A DNA stretch of 64,000 bases, taken from assembly GCA_963711375.1 (NCBI GenBank), contig CAVQDV010000003.1, positions 15,524 to 79,523 of the forward strand. The letters run 5' to 3'. The DNA comes from CAVQDV01 sp963711375. GTDB lineage: Bacteria > Pseudomonadota > Gammaproteobacteria > Coxiellales > Coxiellaceae. Made by a program: the position numbers and the translations under genes. A model generated the notes under the pieces. That model saw only the letters and a list, made by a program, of their open reading frames with translations, was not told where the DNA came from and did not search any database. Positions 49,441 to 58,775 of the stretch are shown here, one piece after another (the first letter of the stretch is position 1; the number at the start of each line of letters is the position of its first letter).

Positions 49441-52400
49441 TTATCGATCTATGCCTCGTGATTTTTTATTATTAATTGCGTTTTCCATCGCTTTACCTAA
49501 GTTGGGGGCCAGCTCTTTAATGAGCTGAAAAGTAGAGATCCCAACAATTTTCCGTGCTAAATCTTCCATTGAATGTGACGTTGATCTAATGCTATGGGAG
49601 TCGTCGTTTTCACAGAGCTGGTCGTATAGTTTTACAAATTGTTGGACGATAGGGTTTTCGTGGGTGCGTAGAAGATCAAATTCTTTTTGATACTCCGGAC
49701 GCTTCCAGTCAATGGGTTTTGATTTTTCAAGATTTTTATTTTGATTTTCCAGTTCTTTCCTTTGTGACAGGGCTCTAACGTTCAAATGAACGAGGAGGGC
49801 TTGTTTGTCCTCAGTGACTAATTCCCCATTTTGTAGGCGATCATAAATCGCCGGAAAACCCCCGCGCTCACTAAAATCACTCATATCCATTCCCTTCAGA
49901 TTATGGATATTTTCCTTAATTTCAGGGTGATTTATCGCTTGATATGCGAATTTATCAATGGATTTTGCTTGAGAGATGACAGCCTGCGTTAATTTTTGCT
50001 CCGCATGATAATCGAGATCTTGTGTCTTGTGACTCGCTTTTAAGAGAGTAATGTACTTCAAACCCATGTCAAGGTATCGACGCAAGACATTCTGCATCGA
50101 CATTTTCTGAATTTCCGATAGTTCAATCGATTTAGGACCAAGATTCGCCGAGTTTAATTTTTCTGATGATTTTTCCAATTCTGCTAAAGTCGTTTTAATT
50201 TCTTTTTCATTACGCTCTTTAGTCATGGCCGCCTTATATAAAATGGCTTTATCCAGGTCTTTTTTAACCTGCTCCACACCCTGAGTTTTCAGAGCATCAT
50301 TAAAGTCCCATTTCTTCTGATCATCCGGTTTTTCGGGTTCTGCAACCCAGACATTAATTCCTTTTTGCGCTAGGATTTTTGCCGCACGTTCAACGCTCTT
50401 TGCTGTGCCAGAACCGGGACCATCATTATCAGCACAAATTAAAATATCGGGGCTTTTTGCTTTTAAAGGAACTTTATCGAAATTCGAAACGCCAAAGGTC
50501 ACGTACACTTTCCAATCGGGATGAGCTTCTGCTACGCTCAGAGCCGTTTCAGGCCCTTCCGCAAAGGCTATTTTGCCTCCCGGTAAGCCCGGATTAATCA
50601 TCGCACCTTCTCCAATTAATCCACGGGATAACTTGGCATTATTTCCCAAGGGCGCTTTTTTCGCAGTGGTGGGGTCAAGGAAGATCGCCTGAACACCCGT
50701 GACAGTATTTTTTTCATCGCGCGCCGCCAAAACCAGTGCCGGATAAATATCTCCCGTCATCCAATTTTTTAAATTCGGATGAAAACGGAAAGTCTTATCA
50801 AACAGCGGATTTTGAATGCCACGGTGTTCTCGTAAATATCGCTCAGCGATACTGCCTTCAATCGGTTTCGTGGCATTAAAAATCGCCTGCGCTTTTTGAA
50901 TTTTCTGAAGTGTGAAGGCATCCAAATCAGGAGAAGTTTGTTTTTGAGCCGGAGTGGGTGTCGACGAAACATAATGGGAATAACCCCCGATAAAACGGGT
51001 CGCTTCCTCTAATATATCTTTAAATTGAGAGGCGCCCATTGCATGGCCAATTAAGGTGAGCATGTCCCCACCTTCACTCGTTTGAAAATCGCGCCATAAT
51101 CCCTGTTTTTGTCCATGAACCGTTACAACTAAACTGCCCTTATTCGCTCCGTAACGCCAAGTACCACCGTTGCGTGCCTTGGGATCCCCCAAATATCGCA
51201 GAGCCACTTCTTCTGCACGTGCATTTAAATCCTCACGCAAACGCTTCACATCGATTTTCTGATAGTTCGTTTTTATCTCGGGGAGCGTTCTAATATCCTC
51301 CGAGGATTTCTCCCGTATTTTGTTTGTATCCATTTTATTTAAGGTCGCTTTTTCCTGGAGATGCGTTTTCAAAATCGATAAACTTTTTACTTGTTTAATC
51401 AAGGTATTTTTATGTAATCCAAAATTGTCTAGGGCATAATGTAAGCTTTCTGGCTTATTAAATCGACCGACTTTTTGGAAATAATTAGCTTGCTCTACTG
51501 CCGTAAAAGCCTTTTGCAGCGAATCGAGATCGGCCGATGCGCTTGAATTCCGATAGACCTCGCGCGTGCAGCGCACCACTTCTTGATACGCCACTTGACC
51601 TTGTTCCACAGCGGCTAGACGGTCGGCGTGATGCGTCTGCTGCTTCAGTAAATTATCAATTTTCAAACCTTCGGAATAACAAAATTCTCCGAGAAAATCA
51701 GGATCAATCGCATTCGTGGAAGACACCAAGCGCCAGGCTAAATAATCCCTTTTTGCAAAAAGATGCGCCACCCGCGCAGAATTTTCAACCGATAAAGGAT
51801 CCTTAACAGCATCTTCTTTTAATCGAGAAAAGATTTTTCCCGCTGTTTGATTGGCTAATCGATAGCGATCACTTAATCGATAGATGGATTTTGCTTCAAT
51901 ACCCGCCGATTCAAAAAATTTCTGATTTTCAATAACACGAGCGTCTCGATTAATGGCTTTCCAATCCAGCCCATTTTTTAGCACAAAACCGTGATGTGCT
52001 TTTGGATCGGAAATAATCGCATAGGCTTCAGTTGCCCGAGTTATAAAATCGCCGGCTTTCTGATAATTATCTACATTTTCTCGACATTGATGTTTATAGG
52101 CTTGCGGCTCTAAATCATCCAAATTAATGTTAAAATAATCGAGCCCCGCTTGAAAAAGCGCGGGATTTTTAAATACGTCAGCAGCAAATTGATCTCGTAT
52201 TTTGGTATAACGATCCACATAGGCGTCTGCCGTGGCATAAAGTTGATTTTTATCCCAATTTGCCGCTTCTTTGCTCTCAATTAATTCTCTCCAGGCCGTG
52301 CCATGAGCACGCTTGGCTTCAACATAGGATTCCACAGCCTTAAATCCCAGACGATCCACTAAGTCGAGCTTTCGATAATTATCATAACGCTCAAAGCGCT

Positions 52401-53634
52401 TAGCATCCGCACAAATCGCAAACCAAATTTCCTTGGTATTCATTTTTAAGCCAATCACAGAGCCGTGATGGGCCTTCGTATTTTGCTTAATTTCGTGGGC
52501 TAATTGCATCCGCGTTTTAAGATCCCCACAGCTTAATGCACGATGATAGTGCAAAACCCGTTCATGTTGTTCATGACGCATCGCGTTCTGCGTTAATTTA
52601 TCCCAACGCGCTTGCGTTTTTTGGATGTCATTCACCGTGGGAGTTTCACCGAAGCGAGGTGCTGCGATTCCTATTTGATAAAAATCCAATGCTTTATCGT
52701 AGCGTGCACGATTATTCAGAATTTCATGAGCTAAATGATTACGTTCTAAGCTTAATTTTTCGATGCGTTCAACCTCCTCATGTTTGAGTACTGTCGATGG
52801 GGAACTGCTTCCAAATTCCAAGGGAGGAATATTTGTTCGAACATTCTCTGATTTACAAATTGTACCTAGATTTTCAGATTCAATTTGATGAGAAGGGCTT
52901 GAGGATTTTTCCGAAGTATCGATTAACGGCGCATCCCGCATCACATTGTTTGCATTTTGTAGAGTGGCGGACCACCAGGCACCAATTTCTCGAGCCGTCG
53001 TTTGATAAAGCTCCACCTTCGTAAATGCCTCACATTCTTCTTCGGTTAATGTGGCCAATAGCTCTCGCCTTGAATGATTCAAGGCCTGCGCATTTAATTC
53101 ACGAACATCACAACCCACACTCTGCAAATACGAATAATGTTCCTTAATATTTCGGGCAATTTCAGTGGCCAATCGATCTCGATCCAAAATCGCCTCCGTT
53201 TTACCGATTTCAACATATCGCCTAACACGATCCGCACATCGATGTTGATCTGAGTATTTTTCAAGCTTTTTTAATTCCAGCGAGTGAGCCTCAATGGCTT
53301 CTTCATAGTGCAAAGGATTTTGCATAATTTTAAACGCGAGTTCATTTCTCTCAGCAACGCTCGCTTGATAAGCTAAATATTCAGCTGTCCCCGAAATGAT
53401 TTTAAAAGCTTCTTTTTCATAATTAATTTTATCAAAACCTAAGAAGGCTAATGTCCCTTCGAGTTTATTCCAGTTGGCGCCAACAGCCGCATTGGCATCG
53501 CTAAAAGCGGCGACTAGTCGAGCATCTTCTCGACGTAAGCTAATTTTTTTCGCTACTTTTAAAGCACGAATCGTTTCAGCGAGACGTTGGTTATAACCCT
53601 CTGGGTCAATTAATTGTTCAACTTGAGTAGACAA
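49441..53634 (-). CDS. 1397-residue Toprim/primase-like conjugation protein
   Basis: A very long protein. The first 800 residues are helical and contain repeated, related segments of the type YxKALDFYQIGIAAPR, (E)RNELAFKIMQNPLHYEEAIE and RDQFAADVFKNPALFQAGLD. Near 815-850 lies a primase-like N-terminal module (WRYGANKGSLVVTVHGQKQG, LWRDFQTSEGGDML). A Toprim fold follows near 1020-1090 (FAEGPETALSVAEAHPDW, ILICADNDGPGS, KWDFNDAL). A DNA primase for the transferred strand is likely, as in TraA/TraC-type proteins. It starts at a TTG, and its start overlaps the end of traA by 17 bases, so translation is coupled. It has no visible ribosome-binding site of its own. Confidence 0.85.
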   Translation of the reverse strand: MSTQVEQLIDPEGYNQRLAETIRALKVAKKISLRREDARLVAAFSDANAAVGANWNKLEGTLAFLGFDKINYEKEAFKIISGTAEYLAYQASVAERNELAFKIMQNPLHYEEAIEAHSLELKKLEKYSDQHRCADRVRRYVEIGKTEAILDRDRLATEIARNIKEHYSYLQSVGCDVRELNAQALNHSRRELLATLTEEECEAFTKVELYQTTAREIGAWWSATLQNANNVMRDAPLIDTSEKSSSPSHQIESENLGTICKSENVRTNIPPLEFGSSSPSTVLKHEEVERIEKLSLERNHLAHEILNNRARYDKALDFYQIGIAAPRFGETPTVNDIQKTQARWDKLTQNAMRHEQHERVLHYHRALSCGDLKTRMQLAHEIKQNTKAHHGSVIGLKMNTKEIWFAICADAKRFERYDNYRKLDLVDRLGFKAVESYVEAKRAHGTAWRELIESKEAANWDKNQLYATADAYVDRYTKIRDQFAADVFKNPALFQAGLDYFNINLDDLEPQAYKHQCRENVDNYQKAGDFITRATEAYAIISDPKAHHGFVLKNGLDWKAINRDARVIENQKFFESAGIEAKSIYRLSDRYRLANQTAGKIFSRLKEDAVKDPLSVENSARVAHLFAKRDYLAWRLVSSTNAIDPDFLGEFCYSEGLKIDNLLKQQTHHADRLAAVEQGQVAYQEVVRCTREVYRNSSASADLDSLQKAFTAVEQANYFQKVGRFNKPESLHYALDNFGLHKNTLIKQVKSLSILKTHLQEKATLNKMDTNKIREKSSEDIRTLPEIKTNYQKIDVKRLREDLNARAEEVALRYLGDPKARNGGTWRYGANKGSLVVTVHGQKQGLWRDFQTSEGGDMLTLIGHAMGASQFKDILEEATRFIGGYSHYVSSTPTPAQKQTSPDLDAFTLQKIQKAQAIFNATKPIEGSIAERYLREHRGIQNPLFDKTFRFHPNLKNWMTGDIYPALVLAARDEKNTVTGVQAIFLDPTTAKKAPLGNNAKLSRGLIGEGAMINPGLPGGKIAFAEGPETALSVAEAHPDWKVYVTFGVSNFDKVPLKAKSPDILICADNDGPGSGTAKSVERAAKILAQKGINVWVAEPEKPDDQKKWDFNDALKTQGVEQVKKDLDKAILYKAAMTKERNEKEIKTTLAELEKSSEKLNSANLGPKSIELSEIQKMSMQNVLRRYLDMGLKYITLLKASHKTQDLDYHAEQKLTQAVISQAKSIDKFAYQAINHPEIKENIHNLKGMDMSDFSERGGFPAIYDRLQNGELVTEDKQALLVHLNVRALSQRKELENQNKNLEKSKPIDWKRPEYQKEFDLLRTHENPIVQQFVKLYDQLCENDDSHSIRSTSHSMEDLARKIVGISTFQLIKELAPNLGKAMENAINNKKSRGIDR

Positions 53635-56437
53635 TGTCGTCGAGAAATATTTTTAAACGTTCCGCTAAATGCGTGGGCAGAAGCTTTAATAATCCACTCG
53701 TATCTATGCCGCGACGTTCTGCAAAAGCCAGGGGAAAATCCAGCACGCTATCTTTCATGCCATAGCGTGCTAAATTTTCTGTTAATTTTTCGAAATTTTT
53801 ATGCGTGTGATGATCAGCATACAGGTGGCAGGATTTTCGATGACGAGTGAGCGCCACATAAGTCAGATGTCGAACCCAGCGCCAACCGCCCGCAAAAACA
53901 AAGGTAAAATTCGCCGTCATTCCTTGCACCTTATGAATCGTGGAAGCATAACCATGTGAAAAATGCGAATATTTTTTGGGATCGATTCGCACGCTGTTGT
54001 TCGTGCCATCCAGTTGGACCGTAAACGAGGTCACAAGACCAGATTCTGTAAAATCCACTGACTCGATCGTTCCCAGCCGACCATTTGAAATTCCTTGCTG
54101 GTGATCATTTTTCAAAAATAATATTCGATCGCCTTGGGAAATATTAATGGTTCCATTTTTAGAATTAACGCTGTAACCTTCTGCAATTTCACCTTGAGCC
54201 ACACGCGCGGCGCGCAATAATTGATTCAGCACGTGAACATCTTTATTGCGATGCGCCATCACCAAATAATTACACAGGTCCATTCCGGGAGGTGCTGGCG
54301 TTGTCGGAATTTCTTCCCCCCAAAATGGATGAATCTTCGGTGGAAGTACAAAATCAGTGCCATTTTTAGCGCGTAAGGTCGCCCAATCTTGAACCAAACG
54401 TGCCATGGCTTCGGCGTCTGTATTTTCAAAATGCACACAGCCTTTTGCTTCATAGGCGGATAATCCCTCAGCTACACGTCCAGCCGAAAAGGCGACAGTG
54501 GCTTCTCGCTGCCATGGCTCTTCCTGACGATACACCGTTTGAATTTCCGCAAAGCCTAGGCGCTCTAATAGGGCTCTGAAACTCGCTCCAGGCCCAACCG
54601 GCTGAATTTGAGCGTGATCGCCCACGAGCACCAATTTGGCATTGGCTTCATTCACCGCTTTGAGCACGGCCATCATGGAAACACTATCCGTCATGCCCGC
54701 TTCATCCATCACGATCACATCTTTTGAAGTAAGCACTAAAATTCCCTCAGAAATTGAATATCGAAATGACTCGATAGTACGACTGGAAATGCCAACATCT
54801 TTTCTCAATCCATCCGAAGCAATTCCCGACAAGGCGACTCCCTGCACCGATAATCCCTGCGCTTCCCACACAGCCTTTGCCGCACCCAAAGAAAAACTTT
54901 TTCCGGTTCCCGCACGGCCCACAATGCAGCTCAAAGAATGGGTTCCGAGAATGTGTTTAACCGCGGCCATTTGTTCTTCTGTTAAGGTTTTTCCAAGGTC
55001 ACGTTGATGCTGATCCAAAATGGTTTGAATTCGCTTTGGTGTAATTTTTAAATGACGCCGGTCACGCAAAATATCCGCAGTGGTTTGAATTTCATTTTCC
55101 AAATCCAGCATACGACGCGTGGTGAATCGATCTCGACCATCATCTCCAGGTCCTAAAGGAATCATTTCCGGTGAGGCCTTTACCTGAATCAGCGCCTTGG
55201 CGAGCTCTTCAGCATTTTTTGTGGTGTCAGAAATGGCTTTTGCGATGGTGACTTCGGTAAATACGGAATCAAAATGTTCGATGGATGTTAGAATTTTCGC
55301 GATGCCTTCAGGAGTGGAGGCATCAATGTTCGATGAATTTATTGTGTTCGCAACGTTAGCCGAGGGAGAATTTGAACCCAGCAACAAATTGGCTTGGGCA
55401 AGAATGGCAGAGAAGGGCGCTTGCGACTCCGGATTTTCTGTATTCTGTACGCCAAATAATTCGGGAGCATTTTCGGAATTTAAGAGTGAACTGGCCAATA
55501 TTCCTTTTTGTGCGAGAGACATTTCATTATGCCCAAAGGCCTGCACGTCAGCCTGAGAAAAATTCTGATCGCCATTTTTTTCCTCAATGGAAAATTTTCC
55601 TTGATCATTAATATAACGGCCGAGCTCCTGTCCTAATTGTTGCGCCGTAAACGATTCTCTTTCATACGACAGTTTGTCAAAGAGAATTCCAGGATTCTCA
55701 GAAATGCGATTAAGATTTTCACGGCGAATCTCATTCGCTTCTTGCATGATATTCGTTTGAATACCGCGACGATCCATATCGGTAACGGCTTTACCCTGAT
55801 GGACCGTTGGGATTAATTTAATCCCCTGTTCTTCGTAAGAACGATGATCGATTTTGGCGTCATGTTGATGCATTCTCAAATGAAAATTGGTGTACTCCGC
55901 CCATTTGCTTCGCCATTCGACCAACAACTCTTTTTGATCCCACTCGCGAACTTTGTAACCAAAGCCATTTTCCTTTAATTCGCGCATCGTAAGGAGAACA
56001 TGGACGTGTGGATTTCCTTTATCCCAATGCACGTTCCAGTCCGCGATCATGCCGCGCAAAATGAATTGGTCTTTGATATATTCGCGCGCCAATAAAATGT
56101 TTTGCTCTAGGGTGAGCTCCATGGGTAGGGCAAATTCAATTTCGCGAGCGAGCTGGGAGTTTTTTAGTTTTTCGTTTACTTCAACAAGGTTCCAAAGTTT
56201 TTCGGCCGATCCAGATGGGTCCGTGCGATGAAGCTCAACGAGTTCTTTTGCCCAGGCGGGTGAATTATCCGGGATTATCAATTCGCTATGAACGACATGT
56301 TCCTTTTTTAAATAGTTCCATTCTTTTTCTCCTTGTTCGTCAAAGAGCTTAGCACCACGACGATATGCCGCCGAGGCAATGACATTTTTGCCGGCGGATC
56401 GTTTGATAATTTTCGCATGAAGGTGATAAATCGCCAT
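53618..56437 (-). CDS. traA: TraA: MobQ-family relaxase fused to a RecD-like helicase
   Basis: The enzyme that nicks oriT, stays on the 5' end and unwinds the strand for transfer; 939 residues. The relaxase domain (about 1-230) starts MAIYHLHAKIIKRSAG and has catalytic Tyr 25 in SAAYRRG. The metal-binding histidines are in WNVHWDKGNPHVHVLL (137, 144, 146). The helicase domain carries Walker A GRAGTGKS (about 505), the DEAGM box (about 575) and the C-terminal GYASTIHKVQGMT motif. ATG 56437 is supported by AGGA nine bases upstream. The nick region lies just upstream at 56483-56495. Confidence 0.93.
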   Translation of the reverse strand: MAIYHLHAKIIKRSAGKNVIASAAYRRGAKLFDEQGEKEWNYLKKEHVVHSELIIPDNSPAWAKELVELHRTDPSGSAEKLWNLVEVNEKLKNSQLAREIEFALPMELTLEQNILLAREYIKDQFILRGMIADWNVHWDKGNPHVHVLLTMRELKENGFGYKVREWDQKELLVEWRSKWAEYTNFHLRMHQHDAKIDHRSYEEQGIKLIPTVHQGKAVTDMDRRGIQTNIMQEANEIRRENLNRISENPGILFDKLSYERESFTAQQLGQELGRYINDQGKFSIEEKNGDQNFSQADVQAFGHNEMSLAQKGILASSLLNSENAPELFGVQNTENPESQAPFSAILAQANLLLGSNSPSANVANTINSSNIDASTPEGIAKILTSIEHFDSVFTEVTIAKAISDTTKNAEELAKALIQVKASPEMIPLGPGDDGRDRFTTRRMLDLENEIQTTADILRDRRHLKITPKRIQTILDQHQRDLGKTLTEEQMAAVKHILGTHSLSCIVGRAGTGKSFSLGAAKAVWEAQGLSVQGVALSGIASDGLRKDVGISSRTIESFRYSISEGILVLTSKDVIVMDEAGMTDSVSMMAVLKAVNEANAKLVLVGDHAQIQPVGPGASFRALLERLGFAEIQTVYRQEEPWQREATVAFSAGRVAEGLSAYEAKGCVHFENTDAEAMARLVQDWATLRAKNGTDFVLPPKIHPFWGEEIPTTPAPPGMDLCNYLVMAHRNKDVHVLNQLLRAARVAQGEIAEGYSVNSKNGTINISQGDRILFLKNDHQQGISNGRLGTIESVDFTESGLVTSFTVQLDGTNNSVRIDPKKYSHFSHGYASTIHKVQGMTANFTFVFAGGWRWVRHLTYVALTRHRKSCHLYADHHTHKNFEKLTENLARYGMKDSVLDFPLAFAERRGIDTSGLLKLLPTHLAERLKIFLDDIVYSS

Positions 56438-56459
56438 AATGTTTAATCCTAACAAAAAA

Positions 56460-56510
56460 ATGCACGTGGCGATAGCCGCGTATAAGTGCGCACTTCTTCG
56501 CCAGTGGGGC
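56460..56510. other. candidate oriT with MobQ-type nick region
   Basis: TAAGTGCGCACTT (56483-56495) matches 12 of 13 bases of TAAGTGCGCCCTT, the nick region of RSF1010-like (MobQ) origins of transfer. It sits between traA and the divergent traD-like gene, the usual place of oriT in such systems, and next to the small inverted repeat GGC-GAT-AGCC (56469-56477). The exact nick was not proven. Confidence 0.65.
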
Positions 56511-56653
56511 ATAGGGTCGCTTCGCTCCAGGGTGCCTCGCTTTGCTCGCAGTATTTTATTTTCATGAATCTCTTGCTACAATGCTATGCAATTTTTAAAA
56601 CAAGGTTAATGGAATAAGCAGAAAGGGAATTCACACAACTTGGAGTACAGAAA

Positions 56654-56929
56654 ATGAGCAAATCATCAATATCGCGTTTAGAAAAATTAAAAGCGCAACA
56701 AGCCAAACTAGCCGCGCAGATTCAAGCCACTGAAGCTCGTCTTAAAACAACCGAACGCAAGCAAGAAACACGTCGTAAAATCTTAGTAGGCTCGTATTAC
56801 CTCGAAGAAGCCAGAAAAAATAAAGAGCTCGAGGCCCTCAAAAAAACCATGGATACCTACTTAACTCGTGATAGCGACCGTGCCTTATTTAAATTATCGG
56901 AAACGCTAAATGTAATCCCGAGGAACTAA
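56654..56929 (+). CDS. traD: TraD-like relaxosome/mobilisation protein
   Basis: A 91-residue protein with the TraD/MobC-type pattern ISRLEKLKAQQAKLAAQIQ, then ARLKTTERKQETRRKILVGSYYLEEA (about 28-53). It is helical with a coiled-coil N terminus. In Agrobacterium-type Tra regions TraD lies beside TraA and oriT, as here. GGAG is 8 bases before the ATG. It probably helps TraA recognise oriT. This TraD is not the F-plasmid coupling protein of that name. Confidence 0.8.
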   Translation: MSKSSISRLEKLKAQQAKLAAQIQATEARLKTTERKQETRRKILVGSYYLEEARKNKELEALKKTMDTYLTRDSDRALFKLSETLNVIPRN

Positions 56930-56931
56930 GA

Positions 56932-57273
56932 ATGAAAATATCGTTGAAGCACCAAGCCATCGAGAAAAAAAATAGTGCTGCCTGTTCGGTAATCGAACAT
57001 AATCTCAATGACGAAAAGCTAGATATCGCCATAGCGAAAATATTAGGTCGATATCCGGATGCGCGTCGTGTGGTCAATCAAAAGTGCTGTGAGTTGGCCT
57101 ATGTATCTCAGGGGGAAGGGAAGGTAGTAATCGAGAACGAAGAATATAAAATATCCGCTGGCGATGTAGTCTTAATTGAGGCAGGGGAAAAATATTATTG
57201 GGAAGGAAGCCTGCAACTCATTATGACTTGCAGGCCGGCCTGGACTTCAGATCAGCATCAGTTAATCGATTAA
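56932..57273 (+). CDS. cupin-fold protein
   Basis: A 113-residue protein with the second cupin motif AYVSQGEGKVVIENEEYKIS, then AGDVVLIEAGEKYYWEG, at about 55-90. It has few histidines, so metal binding is uncertain. The GAGGAAC that ends the traD-like gene supplies its ribosome-binding site, and only two bases separate the genes. The role in a conjugation region is unknown; cupins often bind small molecules or act as isomerases. Confidence 0.75.
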   Translation: MKISLKHQAIEKKNSAACSVIEHNLNDEKLDIAIAKILGRYPDARRVVNQKCCELAYVSQGEGKVVIENEEYKISAGDVVLIEAGEKYYWEGSLQLIMTCRPAWTSDQHQLID

Positions 57274-57769
57274 TAATAGACGCAAATTGGATAAAATTAA
57301 ATTATAAAGTTTCGAATTTAAAAATGCTGGAAACAGACCCGCTTCAATTTCAGCTAACGAAAAAGGATATAGAGATTAATATAAATTGATTTATGGGGTC
57401 TGTGGGTAAACCGGCAAAGGTGGCCGGTTCTTCCACATCCCCACTATGGGATCGGTTTACATTGTTTGGTAGCTTTCTGAAGTTGAAGCTTATTGCTTCT
57501 GAAGCACCTTAGGGTTGTAATACAACACGGGCACCGTTTGCTTGAATAACACTTTTCACATGACTCATATGAAACTATCTCTTATGCCTTTGCACAACTA
57601 CCGGAAAACTTTAGCACTCAGTTTTAATCGCTGCCTTGCATGTGGCTACTATCCACATATTATTATCGATTCAACTCGACTATACTCAAAACGAGTTAAT
57701 GTGAAAATAATTATAAATAGGCCTTACAATTCTGCCGTTGATTTTGGCCTATATTAGGGGAGATTTTCT
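57274..57769. other. intergenic region with one hairpin
   Basis: About 500 bases between the cupin gene and the tail-anchored orphan gene. AACCGGC/GCCGGTT (57409-57429) forms a seven-pair hairpin. Short frames of 60-70 codons here begin with poor starts and look like chance. No known RNA gene was recognised. Confidence 0.45.
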
Positions 57770-58624
57770 TTGAGTGAGAAGATAGAATTAAAAAAAACTG
57801 AAAATGGCTATTATTTTCCTGTAGAGAACGCTCACTATGTTTCAGGATTTGATCGAAGTTTTTTTCTCAAAATTACTTCCCTAAATATAAAGCGTCAATT
57901 TCTATTTAATCCTTATTTCAGTGGGGAAGAAGATTATAACAAAAACTTAGAGTTCTTTTTTTATGGAGAGGCAGAGTTACAACATGATGTTGAAACAGAA
58001 TTAGAAGATGATTTTGGGGTAACAGTTATCGGATCTCTAGAGCAGAAAGTAATAAATTTTCGTCTTAACATTCTAGATATCGACAGTCAAATTGAGGAAG
58101 ATGCGTTTACTTCATATTTCGAAAATAAAAAATCACCTAGAGGTCGATACACCGCAACGATGGGTTTTTTTAAAAAAGAAAATGATCAATTTAATCATGA
58201 TGGTTGGTGTATTGACCTTTATATTACAAAAGAATTGTTGTCGATTTTAATGGATAGTGTAATATCAGAAAGATTCGAATCTTTAGAGATAAGGACCCGT
58301 TTTAAAAACCTCTATATATATTCTTACGATCAACCTAAGCCCCCTTCCTGGGGAATAACATGGTTTTTGCTTCCGAGCGAGAAGGGTGACCCCAGGTTTC
58401 CGCAAGTAGCGAAAGGTTTTTTAGAGTCATGTACTATTTTAGAAAAATCAATAAAACATAATCCAATCAATCCTTCTGCTTTAACCTCTCAAGAACATCA
58501 AAAAATATTACAACCAATTTATAATTTAATTTCCAATATCCAAAAGGATTTATTTCAGCTTTTGAAGCAAATAAAATGGTTACTGATATTAATATTAATA
58601 GGGATCGCAATTTTGATTAAATAA
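57770..58624 (+). CDS. tail-anchored orphan protein
   Basis: A 284-residue protein starting at TTG 57770, with GGGGAG seven bases upstream. Most of the chain is soluble and beta-rich. The last 18 residues (WLLILILIGIAILIK) form a single C-terminal membrane anchor after a helical stem (ILQPIYNLISNIQKDLFQLLKQI). It converges with the reverse-transcriptase gene (151 bases between ends). A role as a membrane effector in defence is conceivable because of the neighbour, but there is no shared operon. No family was recognised. Confidence 0.68.
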   Translation: MSEKIELKKTENGYYFPVENAHYVSGFDRSFFLKITSLNIKRQFLFNPYFSGEEDYNKNLEFFFYGEAELQHDVETELEDDFGVTVIGSLEQKVINFRLNILDIDSQIEEDAFTSYFENKKSPRGRYTATMGFFKKENDQFNHDGWCIDLYITKELLSILMDSVISERFESLEIRTRFKNLYIYSYDQPKPPSWGITWFLLPSEKGDPRFPQVAKGFLESCTILEKSIKHNPINPSALTSQEHQKILQPIYNLISNIQKDLFQLLKQIKWLLILILIGIAILIK

Positions 58625-58775
58625 ATTTGCATTCGAAAATTGAAACCCTATCGATAAAATGTGAGAATTCAAAAAAAACGTCCCGTAGGGAATTCTATTG
58701 GACTTTCCGACAAAATCGGCTAGGGAGGGCATTGTGGAACCTATACATTTATCTTGGATTTGGTTAGTCTTAACA

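Noticed and set aside
57542..57757. 71-codon plus-strand frame
   Set aside because: Starts with TTG without a ribosome-binding site and shows no recognisable features.
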